Part shown: piece by piece, positions 48,263-62,109 of the stretch
Position numbering within the stretch: the first letter of the stretch is position 1
Layout of the letters: each line of letters starts with the position of its first letter
Source: Megascapheus bottae
Taxonomy: Eukaryota; Chordata; Mammalia; Rodentia; Geomyidae
Length of the DNA stretch: 64,000 nt
NCBI GenBank assembly: GCA_024803745.1
Contig: JANJXV010000016.1
Coordinates: forward strand, 43,302,025 to 43,366,024
Direction: 5' to 3'
Notes under the pieces: model-generated
Told to the model about the DNA's origin: nothing
Seen by the model: only the letters and a program-made list of their open reading frames with translations
The model's database searches: none
Made by a program: the position numbers and the translations under genes

Positions 48263-48466
48263 TTTGTTTTTGTTTTTGGTCAGTCCTGGAGCTTAAGCTC
48301 AGGGCCTGGGCACTGTCTTGAGCTTTTTTTGCTCAAGGCTAGTGCTCTACAACTTGAGCCACAGCACCACTTCTGTCTTTTTCTGTGTATATGGTACTGA
48401 GGAGTCAAACCCAGGGCTTCCTGCATGCCAGGCAAACACTCTACCACAAAGCCACATTCTCAGCCT
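48263..48466 (-). mobile_element. Dimeric ID-like SINE (IDL-Geo type), antisense
   Basis: TTTTTG units (complement of the tail) precede gtcctggagcttaagctcag ggcctgg, gctctacaacttgagccaca gcaccacttc and gccaggcaaacactctacca. Confidence 0.88.
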
Positions 48467-50129
48467 GACAATGTGTTTTTTATTACTTATGACAGGATTA
48501 GTTTGGGTATGTACATCTTTTTAGGCATTAACACATCAAGGTACTCAACTATTACGTTAGTATACATGATCATTTTCACATGAGTTTAGGATACAGTCTT
48601 GTTGTAGTACAGACTAAGTTATCTAAGTCAGAACTAGAATAAGGCAAGGAAACTTTGACATTTCTGAGTATTTATATTTAACTTTGCTCCTGTATATTTT
48701 GGTTCATGATCATTTTGCCTTTATGTGAGTCCAATGATGAAGAAGGAAAAAAAGACCATTGTTCTCGCTGTTTCTGCCTTCTGATAAACAGAAGATATTC
48801 TGTTGCATTGCATTTTAATTGTATGCATAGCTCTTTATATTGCTAAACTATCTACGGGTAGGATCCTTATTTTTGATGTATTTATTTAACCCCCTCGAAC
48901 CTTACAGTTCTAGAAAATTTGGTACTAAGATCCCAGTTTATCCTGTGTAATCAATGCTTTCCTCATACTATTCCCTAAATGTTAATTGAAAATATTTTTG
49001 CTGGTATCTGGTGATGACAAAAATTTTAAGCTTTATTAGTGTGGAAAGTTTAGTAAATTTCTCTGACTTTGGGAAATACATAATATATTTCTTAAGTTAG
49101 TATATTGCAAATATACTACTCACATTCTGAGATAACCACGAATCCGTTTTCTTTGAGCATTTGTAACTACTCTGATGTTTTAGGGATATTCCCCCGATGG
49201 CTGTGTAGATGGATGGTGTGCGCTGTGTGTCGTAAGCAGATACTGAGGCACACAAGAGTGTGCACCCTGAAGGTCTCCTCCTCCCCCCAGCAGGCATGGT
49301 CCTTGCCCTGGCAGAAGAGAGACAGTCGTTTACACAAATACTCATTTGCTATATGAGATGTATAAGGAGAAATCCTAAAGTGTGCGTTTGGGAATGCTCT
49401 GAAAGGCTCATCAGAGAAGGCTTTTCACAACCTTTCTTGTTTCTATTCCCAAATCTAAGAGGAATTTAGCAAATAACATTGACCTAGTTCCTCCTTGTTA
49501 TACATAATCCGCCACATTATGTGGGACAGCTCTTGTAGATGAGCGCATGCAGTGTTTTTAAGAGTTTCCTTTCACCTTGGGAACTTCCCCTGCTACTACT
49601 AACCCTAACTTAATGATTGCTGATGGGGGGAGGGGGTGCATTGGAATTGAGACAAAGTAACTGACCTGAAAGGAACGCCTAAGATGAGTAATTAGTCCAG
49701 TGTAGCCACTGTTATACCATTGGGTTATGACAGATTTTATATGTGATTCTTGGATCAAATGTCACTGTCCTCAAATTGTTTCATCAATTAACATTCAGTC
49801 ATAGAAGCAAAAACACTTTAAGTGGCATGGACTAAGGGATGTATTATAGGAATTAGATCTTTCATAATTATGAGAATTAAAACTTTAAAAGTGGCCCTAA
49901 TGGAAGAAATGCAGTTTTATGTATGAAGCTTTACTTTCAACTGAGAAGTTTTACATCTTATCTACCATATTTTATGTACATCACATCCTGTATTTTCTTG
50001 GCACATTCCATTTTTAATGTAACAGGAAAGTAGTGAGTTAAATCAGATCATTGTCAATATTATTTTTTAAATTTTAGCTATGTAGCTGAATTTGAATCCA
50101 TCATTGATATTTAACATGTAAAATGGTGG

Positions 50130-50335
50130 CATGAGTCGACTGGCTTATGCCTGTAATCCAAGATCTGAGGATCTCCATTCAATGACAGCCCAGGTAGGAA
50201 AGTCTGTGATGTTTTTATCTCCACTATACTACCATAAAAACTGTGCCTCAAATGGTGTGGTTGCCATAGAAGCTCAGAGACAGCTCCTGGGCCCTGAGTT
50301 CAAGCCTTAGGATATGTAAAAAATGAAATAAAATT
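50130..50335 (+). mobile_element. Diverged B1-like/ID-arm SINE with internal deletion
   Basis: gactggcttatgcctgtaat ccaagatctgaggatc lacks the usual central piece. caggtaggaaagtctgtgat and gggccctgagttcaagcctt complete the order, and an A-rich tail follows. Confidence 0.75.
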
Positions 50336-50666
50336 AAATTTAAATTAAAAAGATGGTGTCATTCATAGACCTGGAGCACTGAATTGTAGATTCTCAGTGG
50401 TTATTTGATATTGTCTCCATAACATTTGTACTGTTTTCCATACCTTTCTGCAGTTGTGTTTCCTGAGTCGCCAGTTATTTTAATTTGTTCCTTCATTTTT
50501 ACCCATTCCTATAGTTCTGCCAATATGTTTATCAGTGGAACACATAAAATTCAGATTTTTTTTTACTCTCTTTTTTTACTTTTCTTAACATTTTTGGCCT
50601 TATTTATCATGCACATTCAGTCATGGTTTTCTCAATAATTTTTCCACACGTCTGTCATCTGAGATA

Positions 50667-50668
<2 letters not shown>

Positions 50669-50709
<41 letters not shown>
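50669..50709 (+). repeat. GT dinucleotide microsatellite
   Basis: About 20 GT units in AT-rich sequence. Confidence 0.95.
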
Positions 50710-51319
50710 TTTGTTTTAGGACACAGTACTACTATAGGTGTTTGTTGGTTTTTTTTTTCATTGTTGGTTAAAAATCTAAACTTTAGATTTGGGTAAATTT
50801 CCAGATTATATTTATTATAATGATTCTGCCACCTTTTTCTTCACTCTGACTACATTATTAACCTTTCATAATTAAGATAATCTGTCTGTTTGACACATAG
50901 AATGTTCTTCTTCGTTTTAATTGTTTTTCCCTCTATCCATCTCTTTTAAAATGTTCCTCGTTTACTCATGCACTACTTCATTGGTCTCCTTCAAGTGCTA
51001 ACTACTGTCCCATTTATCCTTAGTAACCATGCTGAATTTTTCTGTCCTTTTTAATATTTAGGTTTTATTGGATGAATGTATATTGCCCCCTTTTCTAACT
51101 GTGTCTTAAATAATTGTCACTTACGGGAATTAAGAGCTACAAAGAAAGGAAAATGCTGACCCACAGACTGAGCAGAGGGGGAAAACGTTCCCACTGGGTC
51201 CAATTTCCTAAGAAAGACCGTCAGGATGGTGACGAGGGTCTGAAATTATAGTCTTAGTGACCTCTAGAAAATGATCAGTTCACAAAGGAACTTCCTTATG
51301 TTTGCGCCAAGAAAATAGG

Positions 51320-51339
51320 GGTGGGGTGGCCACCCCACC
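51320..51339. repeat. Perfect 20-bp palindrome
   Basis: GGTGGGGTGGCCACCCCACC equals its own reverse complement. It lies in a unique, comparatively GC-rich block at about 51170-51530. Confidence 0.9.
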
Positions 51340-51974
51340 AGTGACGGACAGCTCAGTGTCCTTGGTGAAGTATATAATCCAGGAAGAGGGGTCACTGTTG
51401 ACTGCAGGTAGCCAGGCCCCAGCTCCAGGCACAGGCTGGGCAAGAGCTTTCCATTCCAGAGGAACACTCTCAGTCATGGGTTCTCCTCCTATGCTGGAGC
51501 ATGTGACACATTTCAGCTCCACGTAGGTTTATTCATCTAAGCAAGCCTATCAGTACCCTCCATCAGACTTTCCCCTTTCACTTGGCTTTTACATTGTTTT
51601 TCATTCTGAAATCTGATCTCTGGAGAGTAAATTATTGGAATTAAAATATGAAAGGAGTTAATTATTTTAGATATTTACATATTGCTATACTATTGCCATA
51701 TTTTCTACTTAGAAACAGTACAAAATAAATAGATTTCTTTATGTATAATGAAGTTTAGTAATTCAATAATGCTTTGACATCAGAAGACCAATATGGAATG
51801 ATTTTAAGAGTTAGTTGTGTTTTCAGATCTTATATCAACCACAGACACTAAATAAATGTTATGTGAAGAAGTAAAGCAAAGAAGTAGAGTTCAAATAATT
51901 AATAAAATAGATGTTGTTTTAGAACAGCCTCATGTGAATTGCCTTTTTCATCTTAGACTTTGACACATAATGGA

Positions 51975-52250
51975 AGGAGACAAAAGTAATGGATGGCTGC
52001 ATAAGACATGCAGAGCAACCAGAGAACAGAAAACTGAAGGTTCACAGCCTTTGAGGAGAGAGTATTTGCAACACACAAGACAGATTCAGAGTTAATACGA
52101 GTTTTCCCACAGAAGATCAGTATTTCTGATGTACAGAAACTCCCTTAAATTGATCTTTAAAAAATCTGAATAGGCATTTTAAAATATTATTACACAAAGT
52201 ATTGCAGAAATGCTTAACCTTACTAGTTGTCACTGCATAAAGAAAATGAG
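51975..52250 (+). mobile_element. L1 ORF2 fragment, sense
   Basis: agagcaaccagagaacagaa aactgaagg, gagagagtatttgcaacaca caagacagattcagagttaata and atgtacagaaactcccttaa follow the L1 ORF2 end order. Confidence 0.65.
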
Positions 52251-55200
52251 ATGCCCATTTTCTGTAATGGACCTGAGTGGATCAGTTCTTTTTCACCCCC
52301 TTTTCCCCCCTCTCCCATATATATGTATCCATTTATATACCTTTACATATATTGATTCATTGATAAGTTGGTTTCTGGTGGAAGCCTGTGCTATTAAAGC
52401 TTTATTGGAAAGAAAACCAGACTTTTTTTTAAGTAAATAAATTTAAAACTGAAACCTATAATCATTCCTTATTTGTAGGGGACCATGTCATGTTTTGATT
52501 CATGAATACATTGTGTTATGCTTATTAGATTTACCTGTTAGTGTTGTAAATTCTCGCCTCAGTGAGAACTGAATCACAGTTCTGGGGTTCTGGTGAACCA
52601 CAGAGCAGAGCCCCCCACCTTGCCTGCTATGATCGCTCCCTCCCCTCCCCTCCCCTCCCCTCAGCTCAGCTCACTTTCGTTTTTAATTTCTAAAAACAGA
52701 GGGCCAGGTGTGGTGACTCCTCTTGGCTATGTGAGAGACAGACATAGCTATTTCAGCAGTTTGAGCAAACTCCCAAGCAGTATGTGACCATCTCGGACAT
52801 CATGGAATTCATTGCAGGAAGAATGGCAGGAATCACACAGGGGCTCAAAAGGAAGCTTGCTTGAAGCAAAGAGCTCTTAGGAAAAAGTTTAAAGAAGGTG
52901 TATGAAAGATGGGGTGGAGGGTAGAAGAAACTCTGCTGAGACTTGAAGTGTATTAGGCTCAGGTATGGGCTCCCTGTGTTCCAGAAGGGAGGAAACTAGA
53001 GGGAGAAATAGACTTCTAAAATTAAAGAGGATCGTACATGATTTGTACACGTGTTAAGGATTTTCATTAAATTAACCAGAAAACTCATAGAAGTTGTTAA
53101 CATAGGAGAGGCATTTGTGGTACTCACTAGCTCTGCTCTGTTACCGTGTCTGAAAACACGAATAGATCTTTCTCTGTGAGACCTTTGTGAGGGAAGAAGT
53201 GAATGAGTCACCTGCTGGAGGTTTCTCCTGCAGCAGAGTCCCCTGTACAGGGGCAGGGGAGCACAGTTTTCTTCCTCATTGGCCTTTTAACCCAGTACCT
53301 GAAGTATGCACATGAAGTGTTGCTGCTTTCTTTCCAAACATTGACACAGACTTTCAGATTCCCAGCTCAGAGTGGCATGGCCACAACATTGTGTAGCTGT
53401 TCAGCAGCCTGGAGATTGCCTGCCGGGCACTTTCCCACTGTGTGAGTGAAGGCTTTGCTTTTGGAGGCATTTCCTTCTGTTGCTTTTCTCAAAGCCTATC
53501 TGTGATTTCTGTGATGTACACAGTTCTTCCCTTAATCCCTCCTAGCCTCCTGATCTCAGCGCTGACTTGGTTCTGTGGCTGTCAGCTTATCTTCCTTGCC
53601 TGATGTGGTAGCACACCACAGCCCTCAGTGTTTTTCCTGGTCCCTTGCTCATGTATAAGGTATTCTGAAGATTGCTAAGCAAATATTTGGCTATTCCAAG
53701 GACAAAAGGGGTTATAAGTGAGAGCTACTCAGAGTGGCACTAAATGCATTAATCATGGAAATTCTTTTAAGTAGTAAATGAAGTCTGTGAGGTGTTTTCC
53801 TTTATAATTTCCTATTGTACAGCCTGTGCTGGAAGGTGCCAATGCGTGCACTAGCAAAAACATCTAGTGGGGAAGCTTCCCTGGCTTTGGTGCTGTAATG
53901 GTCACTGGTGGTCAGTATGTCTGTAGAAAACAGACTAAGATATGTTCACTTTCATACTCATTCTCCACATCCCTAGTGATTTAGGTAAGGTGGCACGATA
54001 GTGTCAGATGCTGAAGAGCACAGGGGTTGAACTGTGAGGCCACACTCAGGTCCCACCCCTTCTTTCCCAAGAAGCTAAAGGGCCTTGGCAGGCCTGTTAA
54101 TGTCACATGCCTGTCATCTCTTCCTGCACACTGCAGAGAAGGGGTAGAGGAGGAATTGCATGCTTCTCTGAACAGCAGATGACTCCTGCAACATGGAAAG
54201 GTTTTCCTTATTTTGGAAAGCATCACAAGAGATGATTGTGTCCAGAGGCAAATTATAATCATCACAGCTATCTTTAGCAGCTTTTTGAAATCTGGAGTAG
54301 ATTAGCAAAATTTTCTATTTTTCTCCATTTTTTAATTGATATTTTTGTGACAAAAATGAGGGACTAGGAAATAGCCTACCTAGCAAGTAGATCTGTGATC
54401 ATAAAGAGGACGCCCTGCCATGATGCAAAGCAAACTTGATTTGAAAACAGAAAGACAAGACTTGTCTTTGATCAGCTTGAAAAAAAATGCCTTTTAAACT
54501 TTGCTAGTTTGAAGTTTAAAATCTAAAATACGTTGATAAGATTAGAAACATGTATTTTAGAGGCCATCTGGTGTTTAGTCGATAGAGGACTCTTCGGTCC
54601 ACAAGGTACTTTTAACCATGTTTGCCCTTCTTTACATGGGAAAGGAGGGATGAAGGGAAGGAGGCACGGAGGCCTTTACATGGACAGGAGGGGAAGGGAA
54701 TTTACTTTTGAGTTAAACTCATTGGATCCCCAAAGATCCACTGGAGTTTTAGTATAAATTAACCACTGCCAAAAAGGGCAAATCTATTCTTGGAAGAACC
54801 AGATACTTACCATGACAGAGCTAGAATGCAGCTCTTAAGGTACAGTTTGTCAAAGGTTGAGAACAATATATAACATCAGTTTGAGGCCAGTGTCCCAGTA
54901 GTCTGGCTCTGGGGATATAGTATGGAGCTACAGTTAGGAGTTACGGTTAGAATTTCTACAAAAGGATGCTGGATATTTTGTGTTTCATTTTGGAAGAGTG
55001 TGTAATACTAATAGCCAAAACATAGGATGCTATAATGGAATAAATTGTTCCTCCCCTTCTAATTAATTAGCATGTTACATAAAGTTCAAAAGTGGATTAT
55101 ATGTAATCTATATAATTGTGCAAGTGGAGTCTGTGTACAGACAGAAATGTGTGTGACTTTGAGTCTTTTCATTAGAGTACTACTTGATATTACTCCTCCA

Positions 55201-57559
55201 AAGGTATCTACTCAAATATAACTTCCCTAGCTATTGTGATTTTTTTTATCAGAAATAGGATCTATTGATGATTTTTTTAATTTAAAAAGTCTGTTAATCT
55301 ACATTGATTTCTAATTTGTTCTGGATTCCTTAGCTAAGAAATATAGTTCATCACAGGCTTTTCTATTACCTGACAGCAATTGATAAAGCATCCATGCACC
55401 AAGTGTCAGAAAAGGTTAATATTTATTGATTTTTATGGTGCTACAACCAATGTAGTTTTGCCATCAAAGATGTATGGCCACTAGCAATGGAATTGTAAAA
55501 CTGCAGGGTGCACACCAGATTTTATTTAACCTATGCCAGTATTCTAGATTTTTTTTAAAATGACAAGTGCTTAACTTAATACATAAAGCTGTGAATGTAT
55601 GGCTTCACTGAACCTCTGACTTAAATTTAATATTTTCATATGAAACACAAAAACAGCACTAAAAAACCGAAATTCTTGCTTCATACACAGCAATCATATT
55701 CAGCCTTTTTTTCTACTTTGACTGTAAGCTATTGACCAAAAAAGATGCCCAAGCCAATGATAGCTGAAATTATGAGCAATAAGGGATACTATTGGCAACA
55801 ACAAAGTATATAATTAACAAAATGTGTGTATGGGGGGGGAGTTATCCTTTAAAGATGGTTTAAAGTAACAGTTTGTGTGAAGAGAAAAATCAAAATCTTC
55901 CTGCTTAGAATCATAAGTTTATGCTTTGATTACATATTGGAGTGTGCACTGGTTTTGTTATTTTTTCATTGATCTTTACCTGCATTTCACCTGGAATAAA
56001 TGTAATTTCTGGCTTATCCATAATGCCAGCAACTCTGACTCCTTCCTGTGCATTTGCTTTCTTTAATGTGCCTAGAATTTGTATTTTTAAGTTGCTTAAT
56101 GCATCAGTAATTAATGAATGAAATAAGGTAGTTTGTTAATTACTTTTCTAGAATATATTAAAATTTGTTTCTTTTTAAATCCTAAAATTTAGGTGTGGAT
56201 TAAAGCAAAGAAAAAAAACCTGTATCTCATATTTTAATGACCTTTCTAATGCTTATGTGAACCTATTTTACTCACATAATAAATAAGTGTCCTTAAATGT
56301 TTTAACAGTGTCCTTAAATGTTTCAGCTAGTCTCGTCTGCATCCAATTTTTCAAATGATGTTTATTCCAACAATCTTTGCTGTTTTTATGTTTTTCTGTC
56401 CCACAGACAGCTTACCCATTTCATTGTTCTGATTTAGAGAAAAGAGTTTTCCTTTTCAAAAGGAGTTGTATGTTGCCCAGAAAACTACTCTCATGGATGG
56501 CTGAAATAAACAGGAAAAAAAATAAAAGCTTTAGGAAAAATTTCTAAAGTTTGAAATATTTTCGATAAACTATTCATTTTCCCTACATGTTGTTTATACT
56601 TTTGTCAGAATGTCTTCATAAATCTCAGGTCTGAAGAGTCTTACTTCTTTACATAGCGTTTTTCTAGATCCACTCTTAATGATTATTTCATTGCTTTTAT
56701 TCATTTTCCTTTTCTTAGCCAAGCATAATCGAATGTTAATAGCTGGCAATTAAAAGTCTTTCTTTGTAACATTACAAGAGCTCTGTCCCACTGCTGTTTT
56801 CTTTTCAGAGCAGGTTAGGGCTGTGGTGTTCCAACCCCAAGGCCTTCTCTGACTCTGTGGTTCCTTACTCCTCAACCTGTGGGTGACAGTTAGTTGACAG
56901 ACGTCCTCAGCACTCCATTTCATTTCTGAAATTAAATAGTGCTGCCATGACTGGGTATCGCAGCCGAGCACCTCACCTAAGGTTTACTCATTACCTAAGG
57001 TACTGGCTGATGTGTGAAGATGGTTGTATGAGATTATTAATTAACCCATCATATTTTTAAGCCCAACTATCTAGTAGCATACAGCAGAAAAACGATGAAT
57101 TTCATATATAAGAAAACCACATTACAAAGCACAGTAAAACAGATACAGGGAAAAAATTTCAATATCATTTATACTAATCTAGAAGATTATTTTGAGTTTG
57201 TAAGCCACAGTATGACTGAATATGGAATTTCAAGTTTCTCAAAGCAAGATTTTCTATTAGAATCAGAGAAGTAATAGCTGTAGAATTTATTTTCTACCCT
57301 ACCCTGGGGCAAAACTAAATAACTACTCTGAAGCACCTGTTTTTGTACATGTTCTTGATTTGATTTTTAGTAGAGTTCATTCTTTTGAAAGATATAATTT
57401 TCAAAGATAAATGTTATTTTGAGAAAATAACCCATTTTAAATTGCTTAATATTTTAATTTTAAATAAAACCTATAACCTATAATGAACATTTCAGTGCCT
57501 ATTTTGTCATTTTTTATAACGCTTGTTTTGCTTTCCTTCTTTTTAAGCTTGAAACTGAA

Positions 57560-57790
57560 AACCTGGCTGTGATTTTAGTAATTGGATTTTTATTAGAAGT
57601 TAAGTATGTTTATTTTTTTATTGAAATAAGGGAAGGGAGAAAACAAGATGATTGGGAGGGGGAAGGGGAGGAAAAGGGGGACAGAAACATGAGAAGAGGT
57701 ATTAATGTGATGCACCCACTACCTGATGAATGCAACTGTAACCCCTCTTTACATTAACCTGACAATAAAATACAATGCAAAAGAAGTTAT
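57560..57790 (+). mobile_element. L1-type 3' end, sense, with G-rich polypurine tract and AATAAA
   Basis: A G-rich purine tract at about 57630-57680 is followed by cacccactacctgatgaatg caactgtaacccctctttacattaacctgacaataaaat and an A-rich end. This is the sense form of the marker seen antisense at 26.7, 35.2 and 62.1 kb. G-rich tracts in the 3' UTR are a known L1 trait. Confidence 0.75.
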
Positions 57791-60475
57791 GTACATGAAA
57801 GTAAGCATAAATGTTGCCACATAAAATTTTTAAATAAAAATAATAACATCAAAAAGTCCTAGGGATTATGACAAAATGATGTGATAATTTACATACATGT
57901 TTTAGTTTTTGAAAATTCAGATGACCCTCCCTTGTCCTAGCCTCTTGTCCAGCGTCACGGGTGCTGAACGTTCTCTGAACTAACAATCTTTCCTTGTGTT
58001 TTCTCCTGGATTTTTTCATGTGGTCTGTGAGGGGAAGGAAGCACTGTGGCTCTTAGGGACAAGGGGCTTTCCTCCCCCTTTCACTCTCCTCCCCCTTTCC
58101 AGTGAGGAATGCTCTATAAGTTTAGCTGAAATCATTACTGGCTTCATGTGACCTGAGAGAATTAAACATATTATTAGGAAAGAGAGTCCAAGTTAATGTT
58201 TTCCATGCCAGCTTCAGCTGAAGCTGAGCTTTTTCCTGAGCTGCAACTTAATCAGGAACTAGGGTGTGATATAAAATGACTATGTAAGTTTAAAAATAAA
58301 TATGAGAAATTTTCAGATAGGAAATCGTTGGGAACTGCTCTCAGACTATGGCAGCGAGATACACTTTCGGATACTTGGTGTGCCCGCCAGGAAGCACACA
58401 GAGCAGCAGCCATTCTCCCTGTCTTCTCAGGGGAATACATCTGGCTGTAGACCAGACGCCAGGGCTGCCTCTTGCCAGCACAGCCAGGATCAGGTCAGCC
58501 CTGCTCCACCAAGAAGGGAATCCCTGTACCCACAGATAGGTAGGAAGTGCCCTTGCAGAGTGCAGCAGCCATCTTTCTGCTTTTAAATAGATCCTGATCA
58601 AGCATGGCTCGCAGCCTCCCTCTTTCATATAGTGGGCTCGTTGTTTCTGAGTCTTCTCCTTTTTTGCTTATTCTTCCCTAACCTCTCACCCCGCTCTCCC
58701 TTTTTATTGTCTTCTTTACAAGAGCACAGAAAAGTGTGGTAAATTCTCATCGACAAAGCCAGAGTTCAAAGAGAGAAAGTCTTCTGAGGTACAGTAATTA
58801 AGTGTGGCACTAACAGCAGCACCCAGCAGCTTCTCTCTTACACTGCCGGCCGTGGACTAGGAGCCCAACCTTGCAAAAGAAAAAAAAAAGTTAGTGTCTT
58901 TTCTGCCAGCTCCCCCTTTCAGCTGTATTACTTTACCCTTTTAGAAGACAGAATTCTTTTCCTGGTCCCTTTGTCCACACAGACTCTTTAATAGGAGCTT
59001 TTCTCAGTGGTTGGTTTTGTTCTGTTGTTTCACTTTACATGTGGTAGAAATTTCATAGCTTGCTGTTACTTCGTGTAACCTGCTTCTTGTTAACACATTC
59101 ACCTACACGTAACCTTCATTACTCAGTTTATTTATGAAACATTCTGTTCCTGATGGCTGGGTTTTGCTGACTCCCCTATTCCCTTCTTTACACAAAGCTC
59201 TGAATCTGGAGGCATCACTTCTGAAAATTCAGTTCTGTTGAAATTATTACTGTACTTGCAACTTGCAATATACTAAATACTGGATTTTCAATAGTGTCAA
59301 ATTAATTTATTCTGTAAAAATCATTCTAAAATGCTTCATATGCATGTTTCAAAATTATAGTTTATAAGAAAATGACTCACTTTCCTTCTAGTTACCAGTT
59401 ACCAATCCCGAAGAAGAATCAAGTTCCTATTTGAGGAAAAAAGAAGGAAAAATGTCTGAGAGAATTACGTTTAAGGTTTTAAAGTGTCTGAATACCTGTT
59501 AACCTCATATGTATAAGGTAGCCATGTAAAGATACAGATAATTAGATGGAAGTCCAAGAAAACATTGACTAAATTATCAATGATTCAAATGAGTGTAAAA
59601 AATAAAATCAGAAATAGAGAAGTTATAAGTTAATGTTTTCTAAGGTTCCATTTCAGTATTCAAATTAGACAGCACAGTAGCATGGAAAATGAAAGGGTGG
59701 TTGAAAGGAAGAAAAGCAAATTGTAGAAGAATCGAGAGAGTCTAGTTATCCACACTGTTGACATTTTAAAACAGACAAGAGTGGAGTAGAAGAACAGGAC
59801 AGGACAGCATGGCATCTATGAATATACAGTGATTAAGAACAATACCGGATCTCTTAAATGGTATTTTTTAACAAAGGATGGTCCTGCCAATGAAGAGAAA
59901 ATATAATTGCCACCATTCTACAGCATTCTGGGCATGTTAGGATCATGTGTTTGCTGCCTTCCCATAGCATCCCGGGCGTCTGTTAGTATCTCTTGGAAAT
60001 AGGAGGGTTAGCACAGGATGTACACCCCAGCTCCAGGAGCACAACCCTCATGGAATGCAGAGGCATCTTTGTTTGACATAGACCATTCCTTCTTGAAGTC
60101 ATCTTAGAGATTTCAAAGTACCATAGCCAAAATCACAGACAAATAACATCAACCTAACCAGTCCAGTTGTTAGGGTTAGAGGGATGACTCCAGATGACTG
60201 CCTGGACAGAAACAGTGCAAGACCGTGAGGTCAAACACAAAATGGAGTAAGAGGCACAGACTGACCAGGAGTCACCAGCTTCTTATCCCTGAAGCAAGGT
60301 GATCTGAGCCTCCTGAGACTTCTGTGGTACCCAGACCGAATGGCTGATGACGATGTGTAACTGACTAGAAAGCTCATCGCTTCCCACCTTTGTACAGCAT
60401 CCTGTGGATCCCTATGTGTGCCAGGGAGTAACTCTGCCTACCCCCTAGTCTGCGTGCATTAAAATGGCAAGAGGA

Positions 60476-60670
60476 GGCCAGGAGTTTGGCCTAGTGGTAG
60501 GGTGCTTGCCTAGCATGCACGAAGACCTGGGTTCCTCGATACCACATACATAGAAAAAGCTGGGAGTGGTGAAGTGGCTCAAGTGGCAGAGTGCTAGCCT
60601 TGAGAAAAAGCCCAAGGACAGGGCTCAGGCCCTGAGTTCAAGCCCCATGAATAGCAAAACCAAAAAAAAA
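60476..60670 (+). mobile_element. Dimeric ID-like SINE (IDL-Geo type), well preserved, 15-bp TSD
   Basis: gccaggagtttggcctagtg, gtgcttgcctagcatgcacg aagacc and gtggctcaagtggcagagtg ctagccttgag lead to ggccctgagttcaagcccc and a long A tail. AAAATGGCAAGAGGA occurs at 60461-60475 and 60671-60685. Among the copies here it is one of the least decayed. Confidence 0.93.
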
Positions 60671-61049
60671 AAAATGGCAAGAGGACAGGAACATTTATGC
60701 AGCCTCAGGGGTCCTCAGTAGATAGGTGAATGTTACTGGACAAGGGCCATGGGTTTCATAAAGGCTGCTCGCTTGGCTATAAGTACCACCTTGGAAAATA
60801 GTATAGGATTCACCAAGCAAATGTGTGTGACAGCGGGGTTTAGGTCAAAGAAAGTGTTAGGTTGGTGTTGTAGTCCTCGCAGTGAAGAAAGAAGTAGGCC
60901 TGGAACCCCTCTGTGACGTTGTCCTACCCTTGAAGATGCTACAGACCCTTTTGCTTTCATCTCCACCCAAATCATGACAGCATTGGCACTTGTTTTGTTT
61001 TAAGAAATCTTATTTCGGGCATTTGATGCCTCCTCTTTTATTGTGTGGT

Positions 61050-61076
61050 TTAAACACACACACACACATACACACA
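61050..61076 (+). repeat. Short AC microsatellite
   Basis: About twelve AC units with one AT break. Confidence 0.85.
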
Positions 61077-62109
61077 ACTTTAGAATCATGTCTCTTAAAA
61101 CTCAGAGCAGTCTCCCATTTTCTTGCTAATGGGAATACTCTGAATGCATACTTTATGCTCTCTCACCTGACTCTCCAGGGTTTTCATACTTTTAACAGGA
61201 TATGGTTTTTAATGAGGCTTCTAGAAGCTTTAGAAACTTCCTTAATGATTTTGTTTTGACCTTTTGCTATTGCCTTTACTGGGACTGAGTTGATTGTCTA
61301 TACTGAAAATTTGCTGCCATAAGTCCTATTTTAATATTTCCACATGTAGCTTTTCCCTTTTTTTCTTGATTCTGAAATGGGCACATATTAAGAATCATAA
61401 TGGGAAATAATAATCTTAAGTCCCTTTATGTAATAGCAGTGTATTACCCAAGAGTCTTAAGTTACCTCTTTGTTAAGACCATAGCAATTGTGATTCCCAG
61501 ATGTCTCAAATGTTCAAATTTTGTCCAGCTTTACTTTCTTTGTATGATATAGACATTTTAAAACAGAAGTAAAACATGAAATGTTCACTGTACCAATTAC
61601 TTCTAAACAATGGGAATCCCCTCCAGGGAGTGAGCCCCTTGGAATGGGGCCAGGGCTACCCTTTCTTTCTTTGTGCTCCTAGATTCTAGTCCTCAGGATG
61701 TAGTCAAGATGGCTCCCCTGTTGATTTGCTTGAATAGCTATGCACAAGAATATTATGGGAAATGGGTGCACACTACAACACATAATCCCAGGTCTCAGTA
61801 CACTAGTATTGATGGTCTACCTGTCTTTGTCTTTTCAGTATTTTGATATTTCTTCCTTTGTCACTAACAGAAAACCCTTGAGATAGAACATGTTTGCAAA
61901 ACGTAGGTTGTTGGTTTTATTTTTTTCTTCCAGTTTTCTCCATTACAGAGCTTCACATTTGTAAATGGTGTTCCTTTCATTGTCCTCCAGCTTGTCTTTG
62001 ATGATCCTAACTTGAGGGCTTGAAGCCAAACTCTGAGCTTCCTAGCTGTTAACATTAGTAGTGTGCATAGGTGCATTTTGTTTGGGTTGGTTTAGCTGAG
62101 TTTTTACTT

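Noticed and set aside
49197..49270. Short zinc-finger-like text (CAVCRKQILRHTRVCT) in a plus-strand frame
   Set aside because: The spacing between cysteines and the histidine is far too short for a C2H2 finger, the last position is cysteine, and no suitable splice context was seen.
11341..50709. Direct-repeat arrays considered as CRISPR
   Set aside because: They are eukaryotic di- and trinucleotide microsatellites with no spacers.
60000..60460. Possible LTR (text such as caaaatggagtaagaggcac)
   Set aside because: No LTR borders, primer site or family match could be established by eye.
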